Of a stretch of DNA of 64,000 bases, positions 1 to 9,440 are shown piece after piece (within the stretch, counting starts at the first letter, position 1; each line of letters opens with the position of its first letter). Source of the DNA: Novosphingobium sp. AAP83 (GTDB lineage: Bacteria > Pseudomonadota > Alphaproteobacteria > Sphingomonadales > Sphingomonadaceae). The translations under genes and the position numbers were made by a program. The DNA is taken from the NCBI RefSeq assembly GCF_001295795.1, contig NZ_LJHY01000003.1, forward strand, positions 1 through 64,000. Reading direction: 5' to 3'. The notes beneath the pieces were generated by a model. It ran no database searches and was not told the origin of the DNA. It worked only from the letters and a program-made list of their open reading frames with translations.

Positions 1-1
1 T

Positions 2-76
2 GGCCCCTTCGTCTAGCGGTTAGGACGCGGCCCTTTCACGGCTGAAACACGGGTTCGATTCCCGTAGGGGTCACCA
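2..76 (+). tRNA. tRNA-Glu (anticodon TTC)
   Basis: A full cloverleaf can be drawn by hand. The acceptor stem pairs 2-8 with 66-72 (one G-T pair), the anticodon stem pairs 28-32 with 40-44, the anticodon TTC sits at 35-37, a GGTTCGATTCC T-arm follows, and CCA is encoded at 74-76. It decodes GAA and GAG. An identical copy lies 55 bases downstream, so the two are probably co-transcribed. The promoter would lie before the window. Confidence 0.97.
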
Positions 77-131
77 TTCATCCTGCAAACGCAGAATGGT
101 ACAAGCAGCGCATGCCATGGGTTTTCCCAAT

Positions 132-206
132 GGCCCCTTCGTCTAGCGGTTAGGACGCGGCCCTTTCACGGCTGAAACACGGGTTCGATTCCCGTAGGGG
201 TCACCA
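132..206 (+). tRNA. tRNA-Glu (anticodon TTC), second identical copy
   Basis: This is base-for-base identical to the copy at 2-76, including the T just before the acceptor stem and the encoded CCA at 204-206. The anticodon TTC is at 165-167. The 55-base spacer (77-131) shows no gene. The identity points to a recent tandem duplication or gene conversion. Confidence 0.97.
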
Positions 207-260
207 AGCGCTTTTCGCAACTTCTGCACAAGGCTTGTTTTTGACAGCGGCGTACTGCGC

Positions 261-289
261 TTGCACTTGTCGATACCGCTAGCCTATCT
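261..289 (+). promoter_or_regulatory. possible sigma-70-type promoter for phoR
   Basis: TTGCAC at 261-266 is followed by exactly 17 bases and then CTATCT at 284-289, a reasonable alphaproteobacterial housekeeping promoter about 70 bases before phoR. This is pattern matching only. No Pho box repeat was seen here, so phoR may have basal expression separate from pstS. Confidence 0.3.
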
Positions 290-359
290 CGACCTTGACG
301 ACGCCCGCTGAACCGGTTGGCGATTCGCATATTGCGGGCAAACTAAACGGCGTGATTCA

Positions 360-1568
360 ATGACTGGTTTGTCGTTGCCCATTCCCAGCATCGTTGTTGC
401 GCTGTGCGCGGCGGTAGTGATGTATTTTGCAGGTGCCGGGCTCTGGCTTTCACTTTCCATTCTGCTGGTCTGGCTAGCCACACTATGGCTGGCCCGCCCT
501 GAGCCTACCGTCGAAACGCTAGCCCGCGATGATGGCAGCGTTTCGCGGCAAACCATGATAGAACTGGTGGAGCCGTTCGGCCTTCCGGTGCTGATGCTGG
601 ATGGGCAGCGCATCGCCGCAGCCAATGCCGCCGCACGCGAAGAACTCGGCACGCACCTTGTTGGACAGGACGCGCGCGTCGCCCTGCGCCATCCCGAAGC
701 GATCCGCTTGCTCGCCAAGCCGGAAGGTCGCGCGCTAGTGCGCGGACTCACCGGCGCTCGCAGCATCTGGCAAGTCAGCCGCGTCCCGATTGATGAACGC
801 TATTCGTTGATCGAAATGGTCAACCGCACAGCCGAAGCCGATATCAGCCGCGCACATACAGACTTTGTTGCCAATGCCAGCCACGAACTGCGCACGCCGC
901 TCGCGTCTATCATCGGGTATGTTGAAACCCTTGCCGATCCTGATGCCAAAGTCGATGAGCCCACCGCTGCCCGTTTCCATGCAACGGTTTTGCGGGAATC
1001 GCGACGGTTGCAAAGCCTTGTCGAAGATCTCATGTCTCTCTCGCGGATTGAAGCCGAAAAGCATGAAGTTCCGCGTGACCGCATTGATCTTGGCCAACTG
1101 GTAGGCAGCATTGGTAGCGAAGTGGCGATGACATCCGGCGACGAGCGGATAGAAATCGATACCACAGAAGCCGTCGTGGGCGGAGACCGTCAGCAGCTTG
1201 ACCAGCTCGTCCGTAATCTCATCGACAATGCTTTCAAATATGGCGACCAAACGGCTCCTGTAAAAGTAAAGCTCTCCACCGGCGCAGGCGAAGCGCATTT
1301 GACGGTGACGGACAAAGGCGAAGGTATCCATCCCGATCACCTGCCCTATCTCACCCGCCGGTTCTATCGCACCGATCCGGGCCGCAGCCGCACAGCCGGT
1401 GGCACCGGACTTGGCCTTGCCATCGTGAAGCATATTGTTGAACGTCACCGTGGAAAACTCGATATCGCCAGCACTCTCGGCGTAGGCACCACTGTTTCGG
1501 TCCGCATTCCTCTGGCAGCGCCAATTGTCGCAACGAGCGCTTCACCTGCCGCCGGATCATTGTCATAA
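360..1568 (+). CDS. phoR: PhoR phosphate-regulon sensor histidine kinase
   Basis: A 402-residue inner-membrane histidine kinase that phosphorylates PhoB when phosphate is scarce. A hydrophobic N-terminus (about residues 8-45, one or two membrane segments) is followed by a PAS-like region (about 70-150). The HisKA domain has the H-box NASHELRTPL with the phosphate-accepting His at residue 175. The HATPase domain has the N-box LIDNAFKYG and the G-boxes DKGEGI and GGTGLGLAI. It starts the phoR-pstSCAB-phoU-phoB run, the usual alphaproteobacterial order, in which phoB is at the far end rather than next to phoR. Its stop codon lies inside the Pho box that faces pstS, so pstS onward can be induced separately. 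Confidence 0.93.
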   Translation: MTGLSLPIPSIVVALCAAVVMYFAGAGLWLSLSILLVWLATLWLARPEPTVETLARDDGSVSRQTMIELVEPFGLPVLMLDGQRIAAANAAAREELGTHLVGQDARVALRHPEAIRLLAKPEGRALVRGLTGARSIWQVSRVPIDERYSLIEMVNRTAEADISRAHTDFVANASHELRTPLASIIGYVETLADPDAKVDEPTAARFHATVLRESRRLQSLVEDLMSLSRIEAEKHEVPRDRIDLGQLVGSIGSEVAMTSGDERIEIDTTEAVVGGDRQQLDQLVRNLIDNAFKYGDQTAPVKVKLSTGAGEAHLTVTDKGEGIHPDHLPYLTRRFYRTDPGRSRTAGGTGLGLAIVKHIVERHRGKLDIASTLGVGTTVSVRIPLAAPIVATSASPAAGSLS

Positions 1569-1588
1569 CGCTGTCACGAAACCGTCGC
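1560..1588 (+). promoter_or_regulatory. Pho box (PhoB binding site), three direct repeats
   Basis: Three 7-base repeats with exact 11-base period are visible: TTGTCAT at 1560-1566, CTGTCAC at 1571-1577 and CCGTCGC at 1582-1588. They are separated by short A-rich spacers and match the known PhoB consensus CTGTCAY. The site begins inside the last codons of phoR and ends 36 bases before pstS, a good position for activating pstSCAB-phoU(-phoB). The third repeat is the weakest. Confidence 0.8.
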
Positions 1589-1624
1589 ATTGGCCACAAA
1601 GCCAATAGGGATAGGGTCTTAAAC

Positions 1625-2671
1625 ATGTTGATGATTCGTAACATTTCGCTCTCCGTCGCTGCGCTTGGCGCGCTTTCGCTTGCCGGTTGCGGATCGCAGG
1701 ATGGCGGCACGCGCGATCAGGTCCGCGCTGTTGGTTCATCCACTGTTTATCCTTTCGCCAAAGCGGTTGCTGAATCGCTGGCCAAATCCGACGCCTCGCT
1801 CAAATCGCCGATTATCGAATCGACCGGCACGGGCGCTGGCATGAAACTGTTTTGTGCAGGGGTCGGCGCACAATCGCCCGACATCGAAAACGCATCGCGC
1901 CGTATGAAGAAATCAGAATTCGAAGATTGCCAAAAGAACGGCGTCAAGGAAATCGTCGAAATCCAGGTTGGCCTTGATGGCGTCGCCTTCGCCGAAGCCG
2001 AAAACGGCCCCGGAATCGCGCTTACGCCTGAAGACGTTTACAAAGCGCTGGCCAAGAATCCTTACGGCAAGCCGCAAGCTGCCAAGACATGGAAAGACGT
2101 CAACCCGTCACTTCCCGCTCTCCCGATTCTGGTTTACGGCCCGCCATCAACTTCGGGCACCCGCGATGCACTCAAGGAACTGATTCTTGCCAAGGGTTGT
2201 GACGAGAGCGCCGAAATGAAGGCGCTCAAGGAAACCAACAAAGATTCGCACGAAAAGATATGTACCGAAGTGCGTGATGATGGCGCTTATGTCGATGCGG
2301 GCGAAAACGACAATCTGATCGTCCAGAAGATCGAAGCCAATCCCAAAGCTATCGGCATCTTCGGTTTTTCCTATCTTGAGGAAAATACTGGTCGAATCAA
2401 AGGCCTGGCCATGAAGGGTGTTGCGCCAACTTACGCCTCGATCTCGGACTTCAGCTATCCCGGTGCGCGCCCGCTCTACATTTATGTGAAGAAGGCTCAC
2501 CTCAAAGCAATTCCCGGACTTCAGGCATTTGTCACAGAATGGTCAAAGCTTTGGGGCAAGGATGGCGCACTTGCAAAGCTTGGCATGGTCGTCGCACCTG
2601 ACGATGTGCTTGCCGCAAGCGCAAAGGCTGTTAACGACCTTCCGGTTCTTGACGGTTCGCAGTTGAAGTAA
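1625..2671 (+). CDS. pstS: PstS phosphate ABC transporter substrate-binding lipoprotein
   Basis: A 348-residue high-affinity phosphate-binding protein. The N-terminus carries a signal peptide ending in the lipobox LAGC, with Cys22 as the lipid anchor. The PBP-like fold has the phosphate-binding loop VGSSTVYPF near residue 36, a STGTGAG loop near residue 65 and PSTSGTRD near residue 180, typical of PstS. It delivers phosphate to PstCA. It is preceded by a Pho box and followed after 16 bases by pstC. ATG at 1625 is used; ATG at 1631 is an equally possible start and changes nothing important. Confidence 0.95.
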   Translation: MLMIRNISLSVAALGALSLAGCGSQDGGTRDQVRAVGSSTVYPFAKAVAESLAKSDASLKSPIIESTGTGAGMKLFCAGVGAQSPDIENASRRMKKSEFEDCQKNGVKEIVEIQVGLDGVAFAEAENGPGIALTPEDVYKALAKNPYGKPQAAKTWKDVNPSLPALPILVYGPPSTSGTRDALKELILAKGCDESAEMKALKETNKDSHEKICTEVRDDGAYVDAGENDNLIVQKIEANPKAIGIFGFSYLEENTGRIKGLAMKGVAPTYASISDFSYPGARPLYIYVKKAHLKAIPGLQAFVTEWSKLWGKDGALAKLGMVVAPDDVLAASAKAVNDLPVLDGSQLK

Positions 2672-2687
2672 GGGAATTTCGGGGGTT

Positions 2688-4070
2688 ATGTCGTCTGCCA
2701 TCCTGTTATTGCTCGCCTTTGGGCTGGGCCTGTTTGGTTGGCTGGCGGCACGGTCCCGTGCCTGGGCCTTCCGGCGATCCGCGCCGGGGGTCCGCCTGCA
2801 TTCATTGCCCAATTTCCATGGCTGGTACGTCGCCCTTTGGGTGGCTGTACCGGCCGTATTGTTTGCAGGCCTGTGGAATGTAATCAGCCCAATGCTGATT
2901 ACGGCGCAAGTGCTGGCCGATCCGGCTGCTTCCTTGCTCCCCACGTTCGGCTTTGAGCGGCAGACGCTTCTGGCCGAAGCACGTTCGGTCGCCGAAGGGC
3001 GCGCTTTCGGCGTGTTCAACGATGATGCGCAAGCTTTGATCGAACCATTCCGCACCGCGATCCAGTTTTATGGTTCGATCGGACTGGTCGTCACGCTGAT
3101 CGTCGCATTTGCGGGCGGCGCGTTTGCGTTCACCCGGCTCAAGCCCGATTTCACCGCGCGGACGCGGGTAGAACGTGCGGTCATGGCGGCATTGCTTATC
3201 GCCTCGCTGGTCGCTGTGCTCACCACAATTGGCATCATCGCCAGCCTCGTTTTTGAAACCGTCCGCTTCTTCGGCATGGTTTCACCGCTCGACTTCCTGT
3301 TCGGTACCCATTGGTCGCCCGATCCGATGAGCGGCGGCGCACCTGATGGCAAAGATTATGGCGCGATCCCTTTGTTCTGGGGCACGATCTATATTGGTGC
3401 AATCATCGCCATGATCGTCGCAATCCCGCTCGGATTGATGAGCGCGATCTTCCTGACGCAATATGCCAGCAGCGGCGTGCGTAAGGTAATGAAGCCGCTG
3501 CTCGAAATTCTCGCTGGCGTGCCCACCGTTGTTTACGGCTATTTCGCCGCGCTTACCGTCGCGCCGATGGTGCGCGATGTGGCACAAGCCATCGGCATAT
3601 CCAGCGCGTCGACAGAAAGCGCGGTTGCCGCGGGCCTTGTTATGGGCGTGATGATCATCCCGTTCGTGTCCTCGATGGCCGATGATAGCATTGCCGCCGT
3701 GCCCCAAGCCATGCGCGATGGCAGTCTGGCGATGGGCGCAACCACCGCAGAAACCATCCGCAAAGTGCTGGTTCCTGCCGCCCTGCCCGGTATCGTCGCA
3801 GGTGTCATGCTGGCGATCAGCCGCGCGATTGGCGAGACGATGATCGTCGTCATGGCCGCCGGTGCTTCTGCCAATCTCACAGCCAACCCGTTTGAAAGCA
3901 TGACCACGGTCACTTTCCAGATCGTCGCCATGCTGACCGGTGAAGGCAGCTTCGATCATCCCGCAACGCTATCGGCGTTTGCGCTGGGCATGGTCCTCTT
4001 CCTTGTCACATTGGCCTTGAACTTCATCGCTCTGCGCGTGGTCAAGCGCTACCGCGAAGCTTATGAGTGA
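2688..4070 (+). CDS. pstC: PstC phosphate ABC transporter permease
   Basis: A 460-residue inner-membrane permease of the Pst importer. The C-terminal two thirds form the BPD_transp_1 permease domain with the conserved EAA-loop region (DGSLAMGATTAETIRKVLVP, about residues 344-363) that contacts PstB. The N-terminal ~200 residues are an extra part with several membrane segments and a soluble stretch, making it longer than the ~300-residue enteric PstC; such extended forms are common in alphaproteobacteria. It overlaps pstA by 8 bases, so the two permeases are probably translationally coupled. Confidence 0.94.
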   Translation: MSSAILLLLAFGLGLFGWLAARSRAWAFRRSAPGVRLHSLPNFHGWYVALWVAVPAVLFAGLWNVISPMLITAQVLADPAASLLPTFGFERQTLLAEARSVAEGRAFGVFNDDAQALIEPFRTAIQFYGSIGLVVTLIVAFAGGAFAFTRLKPDFTARTRVERAVMAALLIASLVAVLTTIGIIASLVFETVRFFGMVSPLDFLFGTHWSPDPMSGGAPDGKDYGAIPLFWGTIYIGAIIAMIVAIPLGLMSAIFLTQYASSGVRKVMKPLLEILAGVPTVVYGYFAALTVAPMVRDVAQAIGISSASTESAVAAGLVMGVMIIPFVSSMADDSIAAVPQAMRDGSLAMGATTAETIRKVLVPAALPGIVAGVMLAISRAIGETMIVVMAAGASANLTANPFESMTTVTFQIVAMLTGEGSFDHPATLSAFALGMVLFLVTLALNFIALRVVKRYREAYE

Positions 4071-5349
4071 GGCCCCGTCGATGAGCGCCGCTTCCGAAAC
4101 CGATCCTGCTGCTGTGCAGGCCCGCCGTCAGGCTATGATGGCGCGCGGACTTGCGCGCCGTAAAACCGCAGACCGTAACTTCCGCCTGCTCGGCTTCGTC
4201 GCCGTTGCCTTCTCGGGCCTGATGCTGCTTTTACTGCTCATCAATATGACGTCTGCCGGCATTGGCGGGTTTCAGCGCAGCGAATTGCGCTTCGAGATCC
4301 CCCTCGCTGGCGCCATGCAAATTGATGCCGAGCGTCTGACCCAGCCCGATCCTTTGGGCGGCCTCGAACTGGTCGGCCTGCCCAAAGTTGTCGAAAACGC
4401 TGCTGTCAAAGCGTTTGGACCGGATGCCGGAGATATGCTGGCTGAAGGCGCCTGGCGCGAAGTGGCCGACATGCTGATTGAAGACCCTTCGCGGCTGAGC
4501 AACACGTTGAAAGTTTCGCTTCCCGCAAGCGACGCTCTGGCATCTGCCCAGCGCGGCGAACGCGATCCAGCGATGCAAGTGGTTGCGCGCAAGCTTGTTT
4601 CCGAAGGCAAGCTTGTCCGCGCGTTCGATAAAGGCTTCCTTAGCCGGTCAGACGCCACCAGCCCGCAATCGGTCGGCATCTGGGGTGCGCTTAAAGGATC
4701 AATGCTGACGATGTTCGTCACGCTGATCCTCGCTTTCCCCGTTGGCGTGCTATCGGCTCTCTATCTTGAAGAATATGCGCCGAAGAACCGCTGGACCGAA
4801 ATGATCGAGATCTCGATCAACAATCTGGCGGCGGTTCCATCGATCATCTTCGGTCTGCTCGGCCTTGCCGTATTCCTCGTGATTTTCCCGAACTTGCGCT
4901 CTGCCCCGCTGATCGGCGGCATGACGCTGGCGTTGATGACCATGCCGGTCATCGTGATCTCGGGCCGCAATGCGATCAAGGCCGTGCCGCCTTCGATCCG
5001 CGATGCCGCGCTGGCGATTGGCGCGAGCAAGGTGCAAGTCGTATTCAATCACGTCCTGCCACTCGCCCTACCCGGTATCCTCACCGGCACGATCATTGGC
5101 ATGGCCCGCGCGCTTGGCGAAACCGCGCCACTGCTGATGATCGGCATGCGCGCATTCGTCGCCACGGCTCCATCAGGCTTTACCTCGCCGTCAAGCGTGC
5201 TGCCGGTGCAAATCTTCCTTTGGTCAGACGAGATCGACCGCGGCTTTGTCGAGCGCACCAGCGCTGCCATTGTCGTCCTGCTCGTCTTCCTGCTCATGAT
5301 GAACGGTCTTGCGATCTACATGCGCAACCGCTTCGAAAAACGGTGGTAA
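4063..5349 (+). CDS. pstA: PstA phosphate ABC transporter permease
   Basis: A 428-residue second permease subunit. A cytoplasmic N-terminal stretch and one membrane segment precede an extra soluble domain (about residues 70-195, resembling the DUF3333 region of alphaproteobacterial PstA). The five-to-six-segment permease domain follows, with the EAA loop [20 protein letters not shown] near residue 310. Its start lies inside the end of pstC, and pstB begins one base after its stop, so the three genes form one translational unit. Confidence 0.94.
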   Translation: MSEAPSMSAASETDPAAVQARRQAMMARGLARRKTADRNFRLLGFVAVAFSGLMLLLLLINMTSAGIGGFQRSELRFEIPLAGAMQIDAERLTQPDPLGGLELVGLPKVVENAAVKAFGPDAGDMLAEGAWREVADMLIEDPSRLSNTLKVSLPASDALASAQRGERDPAMQVVARKLVSEGKLVRAFDKGFLSRSDATSPQSVGIWGALKGSMLTMFVTLILAFPVGVLSALYLEEYAPKNRWTEMIEISINNLAAVPSIIFGLLGLAVFLVIFPNLRSAPLIGGMTLALMTMPVIVISGRNAIKAVPPSIRDAALAIGASKVQVVFNHVLPLALPGILTGTIIGMARALGETAPLLMIGMRAFVATAPSGFTSPSSVLPVQIFLWSDEIDRGFVERTSAAIVVLLVFLLMMNGLAIYMRNRFEKRW

Positions 5350-5350
5350 A

Positions 5351-6178
5351 ATGAACACTGAAGCGACCCAGTCTGTGGTTCACACCGAAGTAAAGGCGGA
5401 TGATACGCCCTACTTTGACGCGCCTTTGAAGATGAGCGCGAAAAACGTCTCGGTGTTCTATGGCGACAAACGCGCGATTGATGACGTCTCGATCGACATC
5501 CCGCAGCGTTATGTCACGGCCTTCATCGGGCCGTCGGGCTGCGGCAAATCGACGTTCCTGCGCTCGCTCAATCGCATGAACGACACCATCGCGAACGCGC
5601 GCGTCGAAGGCGAGATCACGCTCGACGGCGCTGATATCTATCGTTCGGGAATGGACGTGGTGCAGTTGCGCGCCCGCGTGGGCATGGTGTTTCAAAAGCC
5701 CAACCCGTTCCCCAAATCGATTTACGAAAACATCGCTTATGGGCCGCGCATCCACGGGATCACCGGCTCCAAGACGGAACTCGATGAAATCGTCGAACAG
5801 TCCTTGCGCCGTGCGGGCCTGTGGGATGAAGTCAAAGACCGCCTGAATGATAGCGGCACCGCGCTTTCGGGCGGCCAACAGCAGCGCCTGTGCATTGCGC
5901 GTGCCATTGCAGTTGATCCCGAAGTCATCCTGATGGACGAGCCATGCTCAGCGCTTGATCCGATTGCAACGGCACGCATCGAGGAACTGATTGACGAGTT
6001 GCGCGGGCGTTACGCCATCGTCATCGTCACCCACTCGATGCAGCAGGCAGCGCGTGTTTCACAAAGAACGGCGTTCTTCCATCTCGGAAAGGTTGTGGAA
6101 TACGGCAAAACTTCCGATATCTTCACCAATCCGCGTGAAGAACGTACCAAGGACTACATCACTGGACGCTACGGTTGA
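5351..6178 (+). CDS. pstB: PstB phosphate ABC transporter ATP-binding protein
   Basis: A 275-residue cytoplasmic ATPase that powers phosphate import. It has Walker [10 protein letters not shown], the Q-loop in [11 protein letters not shown], the signature LSGGQQQRL, Walker B VILMDEP and the switch His in [11 protein letters not shown] at 5351 is chosen because homologs start close to here and it lies one base after the pstA stop. An upstream in-frame start at 5309 would run 41 bases into pstA and adds residues with no family similarity. Confidence 0.95.
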   Translation: MNTEATQSVVHTEVKADDTPYFDAPLKMSAKNVSVFYGDKRAIDDVSIDIPQRYVTAFIGPSGCGKSTFLRSLNRMNDTIANARVEGEITLDGADIYRSGMDVVQLRARVGMVFQKPNPFPKSIYENIAYGPRIHGITGSKTELDEIVEQSLRRAGLWDEVKDRLNDSGTALSGGQQQRLCIARAIAVDPEVILMDEPCSALDPIATARIEELIDELRGRYAIVIVTHSMQQAARVSQRTAFFHLGKVVEYGKTSDIFTNPREERTKDYITGRYG

Positions 6179-6201
6179 GCGGCAGGGACGAGGATTGAAA
6201 C

Positions 6202-6885
6202 GTGGCTGAACATACCGTCAAGGCATTCGACGACGACATCACCCGGCTGCGCGGCCTTGTTGCCGAAATGGGCGGCCTGGCCGAACTTTCGGTGTCCGAG
6301 GCTATGGATGCCCTTATTCGTGCAGACCACGAATTGGCCGCGGGCGTCATCGCGCGCGACAAGCGCATCGACCAGCTTGAAGCCGAAGTCGATAAACTCG
6401 CCATCCGCGTGCTCGCCTTGCGCGCACCGATGGCTGACGATCTGCGCGAAGTTGTCGCTGCGCTCAAGATTGCAGGCGTGATCGAACGCATCGGTGATTA
6501 CGCCAAGAACATCGCCAAGCGCGTAGGCATCATCGAAGGCCGTCGCCGATTTGAACCGCTGACGCTGATCCCAGCCATGAACGATCTCGCGGCCGAAATG
6601 GTCCACGATGTGTTGACCGCATTTGCCGCGCGCGATCCTGTCGCCGCCACTGAAATCGTTCAGCGCGACGCCAAAGTCGATGCGTTCTACGATTCGATCT
6701 TCCGCAACCTGATCTCGTTCATGGTCGAAGATCCCGCGACGATCAGCACAGCGGCACAGCTCCTGTTCGTCGCGCGCAATATCGAACGGATCGGCGATCA
6801 CGCAACGAACATTGCTGAAATGGTCTATTACGCGGCCACCGGCGCAAAACTGCCAGAGCGTGAAGAGGTTATTCCGCCGGCCTGA
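6202..6885 (+). CDS. phoU: PhoU phosphate signalling regulator
   Basis: A 227-residue all-helical protein with two PhoU repeats; each carries the ERIGDYA/ERIGDHA metal-site motif (about residues 94-101 and 194-201). PhoU links the Pst transporter to PhoR and keeps the regulon off when phosphate is plentiful. It starts with GTG at 6202, preceded by a GAGG ribosome-binding site, 23 bases after pstB. phoB follows after 98 bases, a larger gap than elsewhere in the operon. Confidence 0.95.
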   Translation: MAEHTVKAFDDDITRLRGLVAEMGGLAELSVSEAMDALIRADHELAAGVIARDKRIDQLEAEVDKLAIRVLALRAPMADDLREVVAALKIAGVIERIGDYAKNIAKRVGIIEGRRRFEPLTLIPAMNDLAAEMVHDVLTAFAARDPVAATEIVQRDAKVDAFYDSIFRNLISFMVEDPATISTAAQLLFVARNIERIGDHATNIAEMVYYAATGAKLPEREEVIPPA

Positions 6886-6983
6886 TGATTGTTTTTCGCT
6901 TGCCCGAATTACCATGCAAGAGTTTTGTCATACTGAGGTAACATCCGTCGTGCTTCAGCAAACTGACTGTCATGGAGGTTTGC

Positions 6984-7673
6984 GTGCCTGCTCCGAAACT
7001 GCTTCTGGTTGAAGACGATACGGCCCTTGCCGAGCTGGTTGAATACCGCTTTCGCGGTGAGGGCTACGACGTTCGCACAACCGATGATGGCGATGAAGCC
7101 TTGCTGCTCGCCGCTGAAGACGCACCCGATCTTGTCCTGCTGGACTGGATGATCGGCGGCACCAGCGGCATCGAAGTTTGCCGACGCCTGCGCCGCAACA
7201 AAGAAACCGCACACGTCCCCATCATCATGCTCACCGCACGATCTGATGAAGATGACCGTATTCGCGGGCTCGAAATCGGCGCGGATGATTATGTGACCAA
7301 GCCGTTCTCCCCGCGCGAACTGATCGCCCGGGTAGGCGCTGTCCTGCGCCGTGTGCGTCCTGCACTGGCTGGCGAGACAATCACGGTCGGCGATCTGGCG
7401 CTCGATCCCACCGCGCACCGCGTCATGCGGCGCGGCACGCCGATGAAAGTCGGCCCCACCGAGTTCCGCTTGCTGCGCCACTTTATGGAGCATCCGGGCC
7501 GGGTATTCTCGCGCGGGCAATTGCTTGATGCGGTATGGGGCAGCGGCAGCGACATCGAGTTACGCACGGTCGATGTACACATCCGCCGACTGCGCCAGGC
7601 TGTCGCCATTCCTGGTGCGGCTGATCCTGTCCGGACAGTACGTTCCGCTGGTTATGCGCTCGAAGGCGTCTAA
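6984..7673 (+). CDS. phoB: PhoB phosphate-regulon response regulator
   Basis: A 229-residue OmpR/PhoB-type response regulator. The receiver domain has the acidic pair EDD, the phosphorylated Asp54 in LLDWM, a Thr in MLTARS and Lys in TKPFSPRE. The C-terminal winged helix has the recognition segment RTVDVHIRRLR. GTG at 6984 is preferred because GGAGG at 6974-6978 is an ideal ribosome-binding site for it; ATG at 6972 overlaps that site and would only add MEVC. Its TAA stop (7671-7673) overlaps the stop of the convergent mannosyltransferase gene, leaving no room for a terminator between them. Confidence 0.94.
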   Translation: MPAPKLLLVEDDTALAELVEYRFRGEGYDVRTTDDGDEALLLAAEDAPDLVLLDWMIGGTSGIEVCRRLRRNKETAHVPIIMLTARSDEDDRIRGLEIGADDYVTKPFSPRELIARVGAVLRRVRPALAGETITVGDLALDPTAHRVMRRGTPMKVGPTEFRLLRHFMEHPGRVFSRGQLLDAVWGSGSDIELRTVDVHIRRLRQAVAIPGAADPVRTVRSAGYALEGV

Positions 7674-9148
7674 CGGTCCATCCGTTTGAGCGCGGTGTTG
7701 TATTCCAGCATACCGGGACGTTCACTACACGGCCCGGGCCTTGCCATCACGCAGTAATGCTCTTCGAACAGCGGCTTTTCCCGCGTCATGCAGCCTTTGA
7801 AGCGAAAGTCGCTCGGCAATTCGGACAGGTGCTCTGCCGGTGTGATCACCACGTTGTAGCGCTGTGTCGTAACGCGCATCGCTGCTTCTGAACTGATCAA
7901 CATGACCGGCACCTCACGATTCAGCATCGCGCGGGAGACGAACGGCACATCGCGAATCCGGTATGTCGCAAGGCCACACAGCCCCGGTTGCGCACGAACC
8001 GTCCGAAAGGCGCGCAGCGGTGCCTGGCCAACGGTCCAGTTGATGCGGAACGGCTCAACAAGTGCTACTTGCACAGAGGCCACCAGCCATAGCGAAAGGA
8101 TCATGGCGAGGGCTTTAGTTGATGAAACACATGCGCGGCGGGCCATCCACCATTTCAACAAATCGACCGAACCAATCGCCGCGAGCAGCACCAGCAAGGA
8201 GACGCCCAGCAGGATGAAGCGGTACTCCTTGTGCCCGATGGCAGAGTGTACCGCAATCACCGCCAGAGCGGTCAGCAGCAGCATCGGATAGCGCCGATAC
8301 CCAAAAAATATACATGGAATCAATACAATAGCGATAAATTGCCACTGCCAAGCCAAGACACGCACGTACCAGTCGGGCGTTTCCACCCCGAAGGCCAAGC
8401 TGCGGTTTTCCACCACGTTGGCCAGCACATTGCGCACGATCCACAGCAGCGGTGGCTGGCCCATCGCGGCATTGGCCAAAATATCGCACAGCACCGCCAG
8501 CGATGCGCCGCCGAGCAGCGCAGGCCATGCCTTGCGGAAATCGCCCCGCCCTGCCCACAGGAACGGAATGGCGAGCGCCGGCCCTAGCGGGAACCGCGCA
8601 ATGAAACCGAGGCCGAGCAGGAACCCCGCTCCCCACGCCAAGCGCGCAAGACCGCTATCGCGAAAGCGGGTGAGCAGCGCCAAACCCGGCAACACTGCCA
8701 GCACCGAAAGAGTATCACTTGATGTGCGCGAGGCGAAATAGGCAAAGTCTATCCACACCGCAGCCACAAAACCGGCTACAATCGCGTGGGTCCGGCTGAT
8801 GCGCAGCCCCAGCGCCCACCCCGCCCATACCGATCCGAGCGAGGCGAGAGCCATAGCCAGACGCGGCAGAATCAAATGCAACTCACCCGCAGGATCAAGC
8901 GCATGGCCAATCCAGACGGGCGGCAAAAGGAGCAGCGGGATCAACCAGCTACGGATGCCAAGCCGGATATCCCACGTCTTGATCCAGTCTCCCGTGATCA
9001 GGCCATAGGCAGGTTCGACATACTGCCAGACTTCGTCTGCATGGTGATAGACAGTGAGCAAGGCGATGGGCACGCGCAATGCAAAAGCCAGCACCAGAAG
9101 CGCCAGCAAGGCCGGATCAAGCCGCAAGCGTCGAGCCCAATCGCGCAC
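7670..9148 (-). CDS. GT22 (Alg9/PIG-B-like) polytopic mannosyltransferase
   Basis: A roughly 490-residue integral membrane protein with about nine to ten hydrophobic segments. Two signatures place it in the GT22 family of dolichyl/polyprenyl-phosphate-sugar-using mannosyltransferases: an early acidic loop HADEVWQYVEP just after the first membrane segment, matching HPDE-WQ-EP, and HKEYRF in the second half. Acceptor and sugar are unknown; a role in an envelope glycan or glycoprotein is inferred. The start is uncertain: GTG at 9148 avoids most overlap with the upstream DUF1467 gene, but a start up to 9211 is open. It ends on top of the phoB stop. Confidence 0.75.
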   Translation of the reverse strand: MRDWARRLRLDPALLALLVLAFALRVPIALLTVYHHADEVWQYVEPAYGLITGDWIKTWDIRLGIRSWLIPLLLLPPVWIGHALDPAGELHLILPRLAMALASLGSVWAGWALGLRISRTHAIVAGFVAAVWIDFAYFASRTSSDTLSVLAVLPGLALLTRFRDSGLARLAWGAGFLLGLGFIARFPLGPALAIPFLWAGRGDFRKAWPALLGGASLAVLCDILANAAMGQPPLLWIVRNVLANVVENRSLAFGVETPDWYVRVLAWQWQFIAIVLIPCIFFGYRRYPMLLLTALAVIAVHSAIGHKEYRFILLGVSLLVLLAAIGSVDLLKWWMARRACVSSTKALAMILSLWLVASVQVALVEPFRINWTVGQAPLRAFRTVRAQPGLCGLATYRIRDVPFVSRAMLNREVPVMLISSEAAMRVTTQRYNVVITPAEHLSELPSDFRFKGCMTREKPLFEEHYCVMARPGPCSERPGMLEYNTALKRMDR

Positions 9149-9162
9149 CCCCCGCGCGCCCG

Positions 9163-9435
9163 TCAGTGACCGATGTAGGTGGTCACGTCGAGATCGGCGA
9201 CGGTGATCCATTCGTTGAAATAATTGGCATAAAAGAACGCAAACATCGCCGTTGCAAGAATCGTTGTGCGGATCACCAGCTTGCGCGCCGAGAAGTTGGC
9301 AGGCGCACTTTCGGCTTGTCCTTCAACTTTGACGGTGCCCATCTCATCGCTGGTGCGCACGCCGAACGGCAAAACAATAAAGCCCGCCATCACCCAGAAA
9401 AGGCCATAAATCGCAAGGATCGAAGTCCACTTCAT
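9163..9435 (-). CDS. DUF1467 family small membrane protein
   Basis: A 90-residue protein with two predicted membrane helices (about residues 5-24 and 54-72) joined by a loop containing VLPFGVRTSDE, the recognisable DUF1467 signature. Function unknown. In alphaproteobacteria this family is often encoded just downstream of rnj, as here (5-base gap). It belongs to the end of the long nuo-birA-coaX-rnj transcription unit. Confidence 0.85.
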   Translation of the reverse strand: MKWTSILAIYGLFWVMAGFIVLPFGVRTSDEMGTVKVEGQAESAPANFSARKLVIRTTILATAMFAFFYANYFNEWITVADLDVTTYIGH

Positions 9436-9440
9436 TTGCC

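Noticed and set aside
6967..6973. Single CTGTCAT just before phoB, resembling half a Pho box
   Set aside because: No second repeat at 11-base spacing is present, so one half-site is not enough.
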